A DNA stretch of 64,000 bases, from positions 6,223,816 through 6,287,815 of the forward strand of contig OY821742.1 of the NCBI GenBank assembly GCA_963682055.1, written 5' to 3'. The position numbers and the translations under genes are program-made. Shown here one piece after another: positions 37,701 to 49,500 of the stretch; the stretch's first letter is position 1; each line of letters begins with the position of its first letter. Below the pieces are notes generated by a model. The model made no database searches, had not been told where the DNA came from, and saw only the letters and a program-made list of their open reading frames with translations. This stretch comes from Primula veris. Taxonomy: Eukaryota; Streptophyta; Magnoliopsida; Ericales; Primulaceae.

Positions 37701-40700
37701 AAGAGCGGTTTCCAAACCTGCGGAAATCAAAGATTATGCCAAGGGCCGATGGTCCTTTTCGGATATTGACTAAAGTCAACGATAACGCATATAAGATTGA
37801 ACTACCTGAAGGATACCATGGATCAAACACTTTCAATGTTCGGGATTTGACTCCATACATTGAAGACAATGAAAATATGGATTTGAGGGCAAATCCTAAT
37901 CAACCCGGAGGAGATGATGTGCATCATGTTGTGTTAGATTCAGATGCTAAGCTAAATATTCCTCATATGGGTCCGGTTACTCGTTCAAAATCTAAGAAGC
38001 TCGAAGTAGGTAATGAGCTGCTAATGACAAAGGAAATAGCTCATTTAGTAGCTTTGAACAGCAGCTTTACCAATACGTCAAATCTTGGCTATTTCGAGAA
38101 GCGCAATAATCCGATCCATGAATCTACACATTCATTGATTCTAAGTGGTCAAAGTCATTAATTAATATTATAGATAAGTGTAAAGGGTTTCTATGCATGT
38201 ATCTAACTAGATTCATGTAATCTAAGTTGTTGATCTTATCCTATCTTAAGTATGACATTTTTTTGGCTCTATATAAAGCCACATGTATCAAGTTATAAGA
38301 TATCGAGAGTGATATAAAGAATTAAGCTTTTTGCTTGTTTATCCTTTTCTCTTATCTTGCAATTTGTGGAATTCAGATTGTTAGTGGCGAGTTAAACCCC
38401 GATTCTTATCACTCCCCTTCTTCTCTCTCCGGAGTGTGGTGAATCATCCTAACGGAACTTGTTTGTGGCGCCTTTGGGCTTATCAAGCTTGTTTCATTAG
38501 AACCCCAACCCATCTTGTTTGTGGCGCCTTCGGCTTATCAAACACGAAGAGTTGGTTTCTCTATTCGAGTACTCCTAAAATCAGCGACTTACCGACATCT
38601 TAGCATTCCCGGGCACATCAGTTTTTCCACAGTGGCATATGAACAAGAATTAGATTTTGGACTGGTTTTGCAAGTTAGATGAAATAGTGGGTGTACCCTT
38701 TTATTCTTAAGGACTCAAGGAGTATGTAGACCCGTTTTTTTGTCAGTTTACAGGAGGACTGTTTTATTGCTGAATATAAGTGCTCAGTTTATTCTTAGCT
38801 GTCGTTTGTGATGTATCACACTAGATTCATAGGGTTATTGTAGTATGCTTGCTAAACATGGAAATGGATGTAATGGGTTTGCTTATGGGAGTAATCGAGC
38901 AAAGATTTGATGTAAATACCTTTTTAGTTCGAAGCTAAATCATTTATATCATTATATAAGGGCTTGGGTATTAGTGATTCATCATGTTAATTTTAAAACT
39001 TACGGTTACTTATGTTGGTGATTATGACATTTTCCTGATTTCCGAAGCCTAAGCCAATTTTTAGAACTCTGAGAGGCATTTTTTTCCTACCTTGTATCTT
39101 TTAGAATCGTGAATGCAAGGTAGACATGCCGATACTTTCTTAGTAATACAACAATTATCTGCTGTCTTATCTATCGGAATGTCACTTGTTATTACTTACA
39201 TTAAAACAGCTAACGTAAGTCATGGTGTTATTGTTAATGTTGTGGCAGTTAAGCCTTCACAAATTTTATGCTTCAACTAGAATTAGCTTTGTCTGTGTAT
39301 TTTATTAAAACTTTTAGAAACAGCTCTCCCTCTCTCTTTCCATGTATATACACTTTAGTTTATTAGGGGAAGATCTAGTCCAAAGGATGAAAGCATCAAA
39401 TTTTTGAAACATTCTTTTAAAAGTTTATACAGCATGAGGGGTAACTGATTAGTCCAATTAAGAACTGTTACGCAATTTTCTGTTATTGTGTTGGTAATAA
39501 GCACAGCAATTTTCCCAGGTTCCATGCCCGTACATTTTTGACTCACCAGAGAAGTACTTGTCGTTGATAGTTCCTGCATTCAATGAAGAGCACAGGCTTC
39601 CTGGAGCTCTTGATGAGACCCTCAAGTAAGTTGAAGTTCAAATATTGCAACTTTATATTGTATCCTGCAGCAACAGTTAGGTTCTCAATTGATTCCAACT
39701 GTATACCTCGACGATGTTAGTTATTTGAGGTTTTAAGTTTTACTTCTCTGTGTTGTTCCATTATTTTATTTGTTTCTTTGGGTCCGCTTCATCTTTAAAG
39801 AGTCTTTAGGTCTTTTTTTTTGTCAAAAAGAGTAGTAGTCAGTAATCAGTGATGTAGTTTTGTCTACCTCCCTCTGACTTCCTCGTTAAACTTCAATGAT
39901 GAATGTGCTTTGAGTATAATGAAACCTAAAACTACTTATTGTTTTCAGTCACAATCATATCATCCATCTCTTGTAAGAAAACAATAATGTTTAAAAGTGC
40001 AGTGTTGTGATATGCTTTTGGTGGCGGAAGTGTTTCACTAAGTTTACGAATTAAAATTAGTTGAATTTAATGAACAATCATCTAAGATAAATGTATGATA
40101 ACTGGTCGGACAAGGAGAGAGATTTATCAGAAATCTACCTTGAAACCTAAAAAAAAGATTTCATCCCTGAAAATGCTCTATGATCGTGGTCTTGGAACGA
40201 ACTACAAAAAGATGACGTCACACCGGAAGCCAAATTTTCCTCATGGAAATAATTTACAATGAAATCCCGAAAAAAGCAGGAAATGAAACCAGACCAATGC
40301 CACAAAATAAAACTAAAACAAGAAGAAAATTAGATAACCTGGACATACCTCATAAGTCATATGAATGTTAAAAAGTTCTTGTAATGAGTCCTTTTACCCA
40401 TTCAGTTAATGTTGCTATAATACGTCCGTAGTCCGTACATTGGGCTACAAGATTAACAATTACACTGTTGAGATGCAAAACTAGGACATCTTTCACTCAA
40501 TTACTGCAGGTTATACTTGTACATTTATGCTCCAGTAGTTCAATGATTTGTGTTTACTTTTTGTTCATATGTGAAGTTATCTTCAGCAACGTGCAATGAA
40601 GGAGAAGTCATTTTCTTATGAGGTATGCTTTTGTGTTCATTTCCTGCACCAATCTTATAGGTTTTTCATTTTTGGAAGTGGAACAATATGTTCATAAGCT

Positions 40701-43700
40701 GTGTAATACTTTGTTATCTAGTATAATGTCTGGTCAGTGATGTTCGCAGGTAGAAACTTTTAAGTTTTTATGGAAGTTGTGTACTTCTGAAGAAAGTCTG
40801 AACGTTCTAAATATCCCAGAAAATCAAGTGTTTTTTTATTGCCTTGTGCTAAGCAGTGCATACTTTGAAACTCCCTTTTTAGCAGAATTCAGAATATAGT
40901 TGAGAGACCAAGAAATATTTCTCTGAACATTTTATTTATTTATGTTAGAATGCATTTACTTTGATAATAGCTGATTATTTAACTTCCATGTGCTAATTCC
41001 TATTGTTTCTAGTATTTTTAACAAAGCCTTTGGTCGAAATAGCTTCCATAGAGTTAGCATGTGTAAAATTTATCTAAGGTTGTTGCTTGACCTTTTGATC
41101 GATCTTGGTTGTTTTCGTTTTTTTAGGTTGTACCATTTTAGCACTTGCCGTCATTATTAGACGTTTTGAAAAATACTTCGTATTTGTTATCGTATGTATG
41201 GACTTTTGTAGGTTATGTTAACTTAAAGGATGCTTGATTTGAAGCAGGTCATAATTGTTGATGACGGCAGTACTGATGGAACAACTAGAGTAGCTTATGA
41301 CTTTGTGAAAAAGTACACCGTAGATAAAATAAGGGTCATCCCACTTGGACGAAATCATGGCAAGGGAGAAGCTATTAGGAAAGTGAGTATGATCTTACTG
41401 TTCTCTTTCTAGGAAATCTTTTTTGTCTGAGTTTGTTTTTGTTCTATTTTCTGTCATAAGACGCCAATTGATTGAGCCCTTTGCCTCTGCGAAAGCATTG
41501 AAAAACAGGGAATGCTTCATGCTCGTGGTGAATTACTACTGATGCTGGATGCTGACGGAGCAACCAAGGTTACTGACTTGGAAAAACTTGAAAAGCAGGT
41601 ATGTTTTGGCTCTCATGATTAGCTTATACTGTATTTCTTCATCGAAGAGTAGTTTTGTTCTCTCGGAAAAAAAGGCGTATTAATATCTTAAGACATATTT
41701 CCTATCAGATACGAACAGTTGCTGAAAGGGGAATTGGGGATTCCAGCTCAAGAATATGGGAGTGTCCTGTTGCAGCCTTTGGTTCTCGTGCACATCTTGA
41801 GGACAAGGCTTTGGCTACAGTTAACTTCTTGACTTTATATTATTCGTATCGGTTTGGTGTTTCTTTTGTCATATTTTAAAAAAGAAGCATTGTAAATGAG
41901 ATGCTTTATCACTTTCATATTTTTATATTATTCTTATATTGTTCTGATGTGCTAAATTGTGAACTTTCTACACAAGGAGATTTAGCAGTATATGATAACA
42001 AATTAGGCCTATGTCGCTCATCCTCCCCTTTTAGCTTTAGGTAAAGATATAATACATACAAATTCTGCATGATTTGTGGCACTCTTATCTGACCATTTTC
42101 TTAACATCATTCGATTGATTTTTCTTCTTTTCTTGACATTCGATGGGAAATAAAGTGAACTTTGCATAAAAGGCGACATAGTTGAGTTCTTTTTATCATG
42201 ATTTTAAGCAATATGCTCTATTTTATTTATATTTTTTTGTAAAAGTCATTTGTATCTTTGCTGGGATACACCGCTTGGAAATCTAGCATGCATCATCTGC
42301 AATACTTGCCAAATTTTCCGCCTTTAAGTGGTGGACAGTACTTTAAAGGTTGTTGGATAATTTTTTAGCTTGTTTGTTGTCCTTTCTTACTAAAACAAGC
42401 TCAACATATGTTTCAGAGGAAGTGGTATCGCAATTTTCTTATGAAGGGTTTCCATCTTGTGGTTCTAATGGCTGCTGGACCTGGTATACGCGACACCCAG
42501 GTGGTTTTTCTGCTTATTTCATCTTCTCACCCATCACCAGGCCTTATTTATGAAAGCCTTTTACTTGAGATTAATATAAAGTTGAGCTTTCATGTGATAA
42601 GCCTTATTTGTGTTTTTCAGTGTGGCTTTAAGATGTTTACTAGAGCTGCTGGACGGAAGCTGTTCACAAACATACGTTTAAAGAGGTAACTTTCAGTAGA
42701 TCTTCTGGTCCGAGAAGTATCATATCTCTCTATTTATATATATGCATATATGATATATGTATATGACTTTGTGGATCGTCCCAGCTATACTAACAAAAAA
42801 ACTGTATAAGCTTTCATGACTGGATGAGCCCTAAATTATTGAAATACGTTACTATTACCTCGAGCAAGTGGGTTGCGTAAGTGGCTAGGGTCATGTGGTC
42901 TTGCTCTTGTCATACTCCACCTTGTACCACGGATTAGCCCTTACTACCTATTCACTGATTATGAAAGAAAAATTGAAATAAAGGGCCCTTGCTTATCCTA
43001 AATGAGGGTCCTCATCAAGTCTCGGGTCACCAATAAGAAAACCTTAATGAGTATCCTCCATGAATATCGTGTCCTTGCACCTTTAAATTGTCAAACTCGT
43101 AGAGCCATTAACGGAGCATCTAACATTGTCTTATGCGTAATAAGCCAGTCACTGAATATTTGATCGTAATAAGCCTGTATCGTAGCTTTATTTGGGAAAA
43201 AAAGTGAGCGGAAATTTGGAAGAACACTACGTGTGAAAGCAAGTTGCCTGGTTACAACATATCAATATGGAATTGTTTCTTGTTTATACTAATAAGAGCC
43301 TCGGTAATGAAGATCTATTGGGTGTATGCCAGTTTTCATTTTTTTCCCCTACCCCTCAGCGTATTATCAAATGGAAATCATGGGTGAGAGCACTTAACCT
43401 GAGGCCTTGTGTTTGATCTGTAGCACTTCTATTATACGCCAACTGTAAACTTCCTAATATTTAATAGGCGCGTGTTACTCTTAGAAAATTATGTGTATTT
43501 ACTTTTTATCAAGACTATTATCGTTCCTTCAAAGAAGGAAGCTTTCATTCAAACTATTATTTGCCAGAATTCATTCAGTAAAATTTTATTCAAAGAATTA
43601 CGCCTACACATCTGGGTAGAGCGTGTACGTTTCCTTTACTTCTTCCCTGGCTTTTCTCTCCCTCAAATCCTGAAAATTTGTTCCCAATAAGGGAAAAGAG

Positions 43701-44270
43701 AATCTAGCAAGGCTACCGAATGATGGTTCTGGTAGGACTTTCATTTCTCTACATAAACTTATTTTAAAGCAAAACTTGTATGGGAGAAAGTGTACAGATC
43801 TCACCGAAGTTGGATCTTAGAACAATTATTTGGTAACAAGCTTTCTATTTAGGATTGTAACCGTACAAGTTTTTCTTGGAAGAAAACTCCACTATGGTTT
43901 CAGTTTTACTGGTGCTACTTTTAGAAAATTCTCCCAACTGCCAGAGTATGTATGACACAGTATATGTATAAGATGTACTTTTCGATCTCCTTTTTACTTG
44001 CTCCTCTACCTAGACATTTTGATAGCTACCTGACGTGGAATTTTGTGAACTTCATGCAGGTGGTGCTTTGATGTTGAGTTGGTATATTTATGCAAATCAT
44101 TTCGCGTTCCTATGATCGAGATATCTGTAAGCTGGTCGGAAATTCCTGGATCCAAAGTGAACCTGTTGAGCATTCCCAACATGCTGTGGGAGCTTGTTCT
44201 CATGTCCGTTGGATATAGAACTAGCATGTGGAAAATCCAAAGTGCAGTTGAAAAGAATACAACAACATGA
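31793..44270 (+). CDS. ALG5: Dolichyl-phosphate beta-glucosyltransferase
   Basis: ER-membrane GT2 enzyme that makes dolichyl-phosphate-glucose from UDP-glucose, the glucose donor for N-glycan precursor assembly. Ten exons: 31793-31908, 31990-32038, 39519-39625, 40577-40622, 41248-41382, 41509-41598, 41709-41819, 42417-42500, 42621-42685, 44060-44270. They total 1014 nt (337 residues), the usual size, with all phases agreeing. An N-terminal membrane helix ([16 protein letters not shown]) is followed by [53 protein letters not shown] (DxD-type site), [41 protein letters not shown] and SEIPGSKV. These are the family signatures in order. Intron 2 is 7480 bp because a Gypsy element inserted there; splice borders and coding sequence are intact. 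The exon 7 donor is the weaker GTTAAC. Confidence 0.95.
32296..32790. repeat. Diverged tandem duplication in ALG5 intron 2
   Basis: About 32296-32500 and 32580-32790 share, in the same order, CGAATAT.GTGTTACT, AAGGTTTATGAAATGAAATTG, TGACATTTAT and GGAATATAG followed by CACCTGCA. The copies are clearly related but diverged, and a (TA)n run near 32507-32525 lies between them. The second copy ends near GGTTCCGCCACTG, a motif often seen at plant transposon ends. Confidence 0.7.
32846..33548 (+). repeat. 5' LTR of the Gypsy element
   Basis: 703 bp, TGATGTG...CACATCA. A TATA-like GGCTCTATATAAAGCC lies near 33193-33208. Aligned by eye with the 3' LTR it shows only 3-4 substitutions and two short indels (a TT run near 33190 and one C near 33432). 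Confidence 0.95.
33552..33563 (+). other. Primer-binding site of the Gypsy element
   Basis: TGGTATCAGAGC stands three bases after the 5' LTR and is complementary to the 3' end of plant initiator tRNA-Met, the common primer for Gypsy and Copia elements. Confidence 0.9.
33568..34347 (+). pseudogene. Gypsy gag region, ended early by an in-frame stop
   Basis: Opens [19 protein letters not shown]. Visible gag blocks include [44 protein letters not shown] and [15 protein letters not shown], the capsid region of plant Gypsy elements. A TGA at 34345-34347 ends the frame; the same frame continues on the far side from 34348 with the zinc knuckle, so this is a nonsense change rather than a natural gag/pol border. 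Structural protein of the retrotransposon particle. Confidence 0.85.
34348..36981 (+). pseudogene. Gypsy zinc knuckle, protease, reverse transcriptase, RNase H and integrase start
   Basis: In the same frame as gag. The CCHC knuckle is [14 protein letters not shown] (near 34534). The protease site reads [10 protein letters not shown], a D-G-G variant usual in plant elements. Reverse transcriptase runs from about 35420 with [26 protein letters not shown] and the catalytic YFDDILIY (near 35850). RNase H starts near 36290 with IKCDASG. The integrase HHCC zinc finger follows ([12 protein letters not shown] ... CVVCKKSKS). A TAA at 36979-36981 interrupts the integrase in the same frame. Confidence 0.9.
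36982..38161 (+). pseudogene. Gypsy integrase core and C-terminus, with a frameshift
   Basis: From 37000 the frame gives [34 protein letters not shown] and [17 protein letters not shown], so the D, D and E of the catalytic core are all present. A frameshift around 37590-37608 ends that frame at a TGA; the other frame carries on from about 37610 through [19 protein letters not shown] and the GPF motif ([20 protein letters not shown]). The protein end, with [14 protein letters not shown], is encoded inside the 3' LTR and stops at 38161. Confidence 0.85.
37906..37914 (+). other. Polypurine tract of the Gypsy element
   Basis: GGAGGAGA-type purine run directly before the 3' LTR start at 37915, the normal place for plus-strand priming. 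It is short and also lies within the coding frame. Confidence 0.6.
37915..38620 (+). repeat. 3' LTR of the Gypsy element
   Basis: 706 bp, same ends as the 5' LTR and nearly identical to it. Its first 247 bp encode the end of the polyprotein. It is followed at once by the target duplication GTTTT. Confidence 0.95.
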
Positions 44271-46503
44271 GGAATAAATCCTACTATTCTTTACAATACA
44301 AAATCACAGAGAATGCCATTCTGAACATTGCGGCAGAAGATAGTGATTGCACTTTCTAAAAGAAGAAGTTTGAAAATTTTAATAGCAGTACTTTGCTGTT
44401 TTTTTAAAGTGCTCTAACCCTTCAGATGGCACACACTATACCTGTTTTAGAATATTCCGGCTTGGTGAAAATACATTTAGTCACTGAATGTTGAGTCGCC
44501 TTAGTCGGTAATTGAACCCCGATTTTTGTATACTTAATGTTAGTTCGAGTTATATGGCAAACTATATGCTTGAAAGGAGAAAAGTTTTTTTTTAATTGTA
44601 AAAACTTGAGCAAAGAAGATTATTGCTTTTGCTGTCCATCCATATTTCATTACAAGATGAATTACATATGCAGTGCCAAACCGGGGTTACCATACCATAT
44701 GTTAATGTTACATCAGATTTTAAGATGCTGGTGACTTGATCACCATATGGACTGTGAATGATAGTTACAAAGATTTATAGCTACTAAAATGCAATTGAAA
44801 GAACATAATATAGTTCAAAATTGATATTGATGGTTCCTAGCCAAGTCCAGATCATGTGTGACTGAATTATATTTCTTGAAGTTGCTATCGAAGTCAAATC
44901 TTGGGGTTTAAAGTGAAAAACGTGCATTCCATTCTCAATCTGTTACAGTTTGGCATAGTTTCTCACTTTCAACAGATACAATGGTGTTAGATGGAAGTGT
45001 TGGTTAATAAATTTTTATGGTTGGAAAAACCACCTATAACTGGATATATTTATTGTATTGTACTATTATGTTGTGTAGGATTTGCATGTGTCTCTTATCT
45101 GCATTTTCAAACTGCCAACCAACAACTACTAAGCTTGATATGTGACGCCAAATTAATTCCAAACCTAACTTTTAAGGCTTTTAAGAGAACATCACTAGCT
45201 AAATTTTTTGACATATAGATGTATAATATTGACCTTTAAAAAATAAAAAAAAAAAAAGATGTATAATTTTTTGACTTGTGCTTGTTTCTTTTTTCCTTGA
45301 GGATCGCAATCACTATTGACATATAAAAAATGTTATAAAAAACAAGGTGTAATTTCAATTCTGTGCTTTATACAATAAAACCTCTATAATGGATAGATTT
45401 AGAGTTATTAATTAATGAATAAATTAACAATTTATTATTTTAGAGAGGTTTAAAATCGATTCAATAAATATATTCGTCAATGACATAAAACTCATTATAT
45501 ATTACTAAGAAAACTCGTTAGTAAAGTCAAATGCACTATTTCACTTACTAATATATAAATTTTGTTATATTTTAAATTTTTTAGCAAAATAAGAATAGTC
45601 ACTGGATACTTCAAACTAGAGAGAAACTATAACGAGATTTAGATTTTAAGAAGAAGAAAATGATTATAGAGTCATATTTTACTAAATCGACATATTAATT
45701 TTTATCATTTTTAATAATTATTAATTTATGATTTTATAGGGATCAAATATTTATATAAACATATTTCAATTTTTATTATCTTATTAGTTTATCGAAATTT
45801 ATGATTTTTTACAATAGACCAAGTCGGGATCGAAAAAAATTATTATTTTAAAGATATTATTGAGTATTAATTTATGAAGGTTCTACTGTATAAGATTTAC
45901 GTCTGGGTATATTTATTAGATAAATTTCATAATTATGGGATTGTAGATATATGGTGTCTTGAAATATGACCCCTTTCAGAATGCCATAAATTTCCGAAAA
46001 TTGCTCGCTTATCTAACAGCGACTATTGGTTTAACAGCGACTTTGATAAAATATGCCTTGCATAATAACAATCTCCTGCCACTGATATAACGGATGCTTT
46101 AGGCATAAATTGGCCAGACACTTACGATCACCGTATCACAAGTATCCAAAGCAAGTACTGATATTTGTTACTTAAAACATGAATATGTAGCAATCTGAAA
46201 TAATTTAACAAATCCAGAATATTGAGGATCAATTTAACAATCGGCAAACCCATACAACTAGATCCCAAACAATCAATAATAGTATTCCTTGAACAATATC
46301 GTAGAACAGAAAGGTACAGAAAGAGGATTGCCCCCTGATTGATAAAAACAATGCTTTTCAACGCGGTTGCCATTCTAAAGAAAAGGAGAGATTGAGGTGT
46401 TGCTGATAAAGGACTATTATTGAACTCTTAACTGCAGTCGAGGTGTAGAGCTCCATGACACTGATAATCAAATGCACCGAATATGGGGACTTGCAAGTGG
46501 CTT
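44271..46503. other. Convergent intergenic region between ALG5 and ECR
   Basis: Contains both 3' UTRs and one Emigrant-like MITE (45373-45889). No further gene is visible. Confidence 0.7.
45373..45889. mobile_element. Emigrant-like MITE
   Basis: The left end is CAATAAAACCTCTATAA; the right end, inverted, is CAGTAGAACCTTCATAAATT. Both abut TA. This is close to the terminal repeat of the Emigrant MITE family described from Arabidopsis (CAGTAAAACCTCTATAAATT). About 517 bp, AT-rich, with no coding capacity. Confidence 0.7.
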
Positions 46504-49500
46504 CTACAGGAAAGGGGGTAGGATAACCCATCGGCGAGGATATTTCGGTCGACCTTCCTTGCCATCAAATAGCTGCCACAGAACGATAAAATGAAAACTC
46601 AGACGGATACAATAAATAGACTTATAGATGCCAGATTTTTTTTTATTTACAATGCAGGCAATGTTTGTTTTCAAGAAGACTGGCGAAAAACAAAAGTTAA
46701 CCCGGAATACGATTTTTCCAAACACTGTTGAACAAATTCTCAAGACAACACTCACAAGGCTAGCTTATAAAGGTAAAATGAAGGTATTCCGTGGGCAATA
46801 GCGTGTTGTCATATAAATTGTTTAGATGCATAAATCTACAAGTGCGTTAAAATTACTACAATAGAAAAGATATGAAACAAGAACATGAGATATAGATATA
46901 GCTAAAGTGAGGACTGGTAAAGATTTGCCATTCTTTAGCTTTAGAGTTTATCAAACTGTTTTCGTGACTTGATCAAGAATTAACTTCTGGAAAAGGATCT
47001 TGCTTATAAATGGTTTTCTACAGGTGCTAATGCATTTCCCAATGAACAAAACTACTAATGTAACATAACCAAAACCTAAAACGGATCAGAGTGATCAACT
47101 TTAACATCGATCCTCACCAAGACAAACAGCATAAGCCAAAGATGTTAAGGTAGATGAAAAAAATCACAAAATTTTAGGAACAGACTGATGCTTAGTGGAG
47201 TTTAGATACATACCCTCCTTAAACGACGGTGCTTAGCGAAAGCCCAGTTAGTCATTATGGAAGCCGCAACTACCATGAAGATGTAGCCTGCAACAGTCTG
47301 TGTTGCAATGTTGAAGCCCAACCACTGATAAATCTCTGTTGTGTAGTTTGCACATGTGACAATATTGAACAAAAAGCCACGTGGAATCTGGTACCCTCCT
47401 TCACCACCTGGGCTCCGAAGTTTGCTCAACAAAATGTGGCAATAGAAGTTTGAGATTTGGCAGAGCACTCCAAAAGCGAACCCAATCTTGATTTGGAGGT
47501 CGCCGACGGGGGTATATAGGGGATGATTTACGTAATAAGCAATATATGCACCAAATGTCCAGTAATAGAAGCAATTACGGAACACATTAGCGACTGGAGA
47601 GGTTGCATGGCTAAAGCGGTGAATAAAGAAAGTTTCCATTATACGTTTAAAATAATGGAAACACCAGTAGTACATGGCATATGTCTGAACTGGGTGGATG
47701 ACACGATCATCTTTGTAGCCAAGATATTGGTACACAGGAAAGTAGTAGAAAATCGGATAAATCAATAGAGGTCCAAGATATTCGAAGAAGAAAAGGGTAC
47801 GGTATGAAACTTGTGGACCAAGATCCTTGAACTGCACATTCAAAGTATTTCCATCACTGTAGTCTTTGAGACTTTTCTTGTACTGAAGAACAACAGGCTT
47901 TTCCTTTGATCCGGGTTGGACAGGGAGGGTCAAGCGTTGTCTAGAAGGATAATATTTTTTTGCTGTTTATGTGGCAAAAACAACATAATATCAGATGCTG
48001 AATTGAGGTACAAACAAGTATCAAGGAAAAGAACAAAACCAAGCAACAATGAGAACCAAAGAACCAAGTGAAGCACAGAAGTAAAAGGTGTTACAGAGAA
48101 GATTTTTCATTATGTATAGTTCTAGTATAATCTCTAATTCTGTAGTATATATTTTGACTATACTATTTTACTCCATAAAATAGTATTTTCTAATATGAAC
48201 ATAGAAACCCTCACTAACATGTTCTGGCTTTGCCTGGCCAGGTGCACACACCTACTAGTTAGTGTTCACAATCTAAATTTTATTATCGTTATGGTAAAAT
48301 GAAGTCAATTTAAAGGAAAAAAACAAGTTATAACATTAAAGATTAGATTTATCATCGTATCGAGTAACTCAAGGCTCAGGAGAGATGCCAACACCGATTT
48401 CATATATTTTTCCAACAAATCTCTAAATAACACTAACAGCTAACATATAGGATTGACTCAGACAAAAAAAAAATGTAAAGTATACATACATTTACAATGT
48501 TCATCTTTTCTGCTGTTCATTTTTTTAAGCTGAAAACTGAAAAGGGTATCATTTTAGTTGTATCTCAAGGTATTCATGCAACATGGTTAAAATCTAGTTA
48601 TCAAACAACAAAATCAATATTATACACATTTCACACACATCCGGTGTCCCTGCTCTGCTCATGCATACACAATTTCAAAAAGAAAACTTTTAAATTTTGT
48701 AGTAGTCGAAAAGTGACTACCACACCCGGCACTCCCATATTGAGAAAGAAACAATCTTTTACCATGCATTCCGCAAAACTTTATTGACTTTTCAGCACCC
48801 CGTAATTACCAAAAAAAATAGCTCTAGTTCCGCCTATGGATAATTAATTCTCTAAATACACATAAAGGTGACTATAACGCCCCGATATTGAGAGGGAAAA
48901 AAATCTTTTACCATGTATTCCGCAAAACTCTATGACTTTTCAGCACACCTTAATTACCAAATAATAGTTCTAGTTCTGCCACTGGATAATTATTGCTCTA
49001 AATATACATAAAAGTGACTACAACACCCCGATATTGAGAAAAAAAACAATTTTTTACCATGTATTCCGCAAAACTCTATTGACTTTTCAGCATCCCGTAA
49101 TTACCAAAAAATAGCACTTGTCTGCCACTGAATAATTTTTCTCTAAATACACATAAAAGTGAGTACAACGCCTCATATTGAGAAAGAAACAATCTTTTAC
49201 CATTGTATTCAGCAAAATTTTATTGACTTTTCAACACCCCGTAATTACCAAAAAAATAGCTCTAGTTCCGCCACTGGATAATTATTTCTCCAAACATACA
49301 TAATCCCGGCCCAATTAATCAAATACACTAACACTTCAATAGATCCATCTTTGTAAAAAATCTAACACACAATTTTTTTTACCTAACTTTACCCATTACC
49401 TAATATATAAAAAACTAAACTTAAAACTGATAATAAATGAGAAACAGAGAAAAACTTACTGTGCTTGTGAATCGCTTCTTGCAGATCAGCTACAGTAGCC

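Larger units (their letters stand above)
32846..38620 (+). mobile_element. Ty3/Gypsy LTR retrotransposon in ALG5 intron 2
   Basis: A 5775-bp element with two LTRs (703 and 706 bp), both starting TGATGTGC and ending GCACATCA, flanked by the perfect 5-bp duplication GTTTT (32841-32845 and 38621-38625). Internal order is gag, zinc knuckle, protease, reverse transcriptase, RNase H, integrase, which defines Gypsy. A primer-binding site and a purine tract are present. It lies in the same direction as ALG5. The integrase GPF motif, initiator-tRNA-Met primer and extension of the polyprotein into the 3' LTR suggest a chromovirus, perhaps CRM-like, but I saw no clear chromodomain. Two in-frame stops and one frameshift disable the polyprotein. 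Confidence 0.95.

Noticed and set aside
43380..43430. Possible tRNA-derived SINE promoter (TGAGGCCTTGTGTTTGATC) in the last ALG5 intron
   Set aside because: Only a loose B-box likeness, with no A box at the right distance, no poly-A tail and no target duplication.
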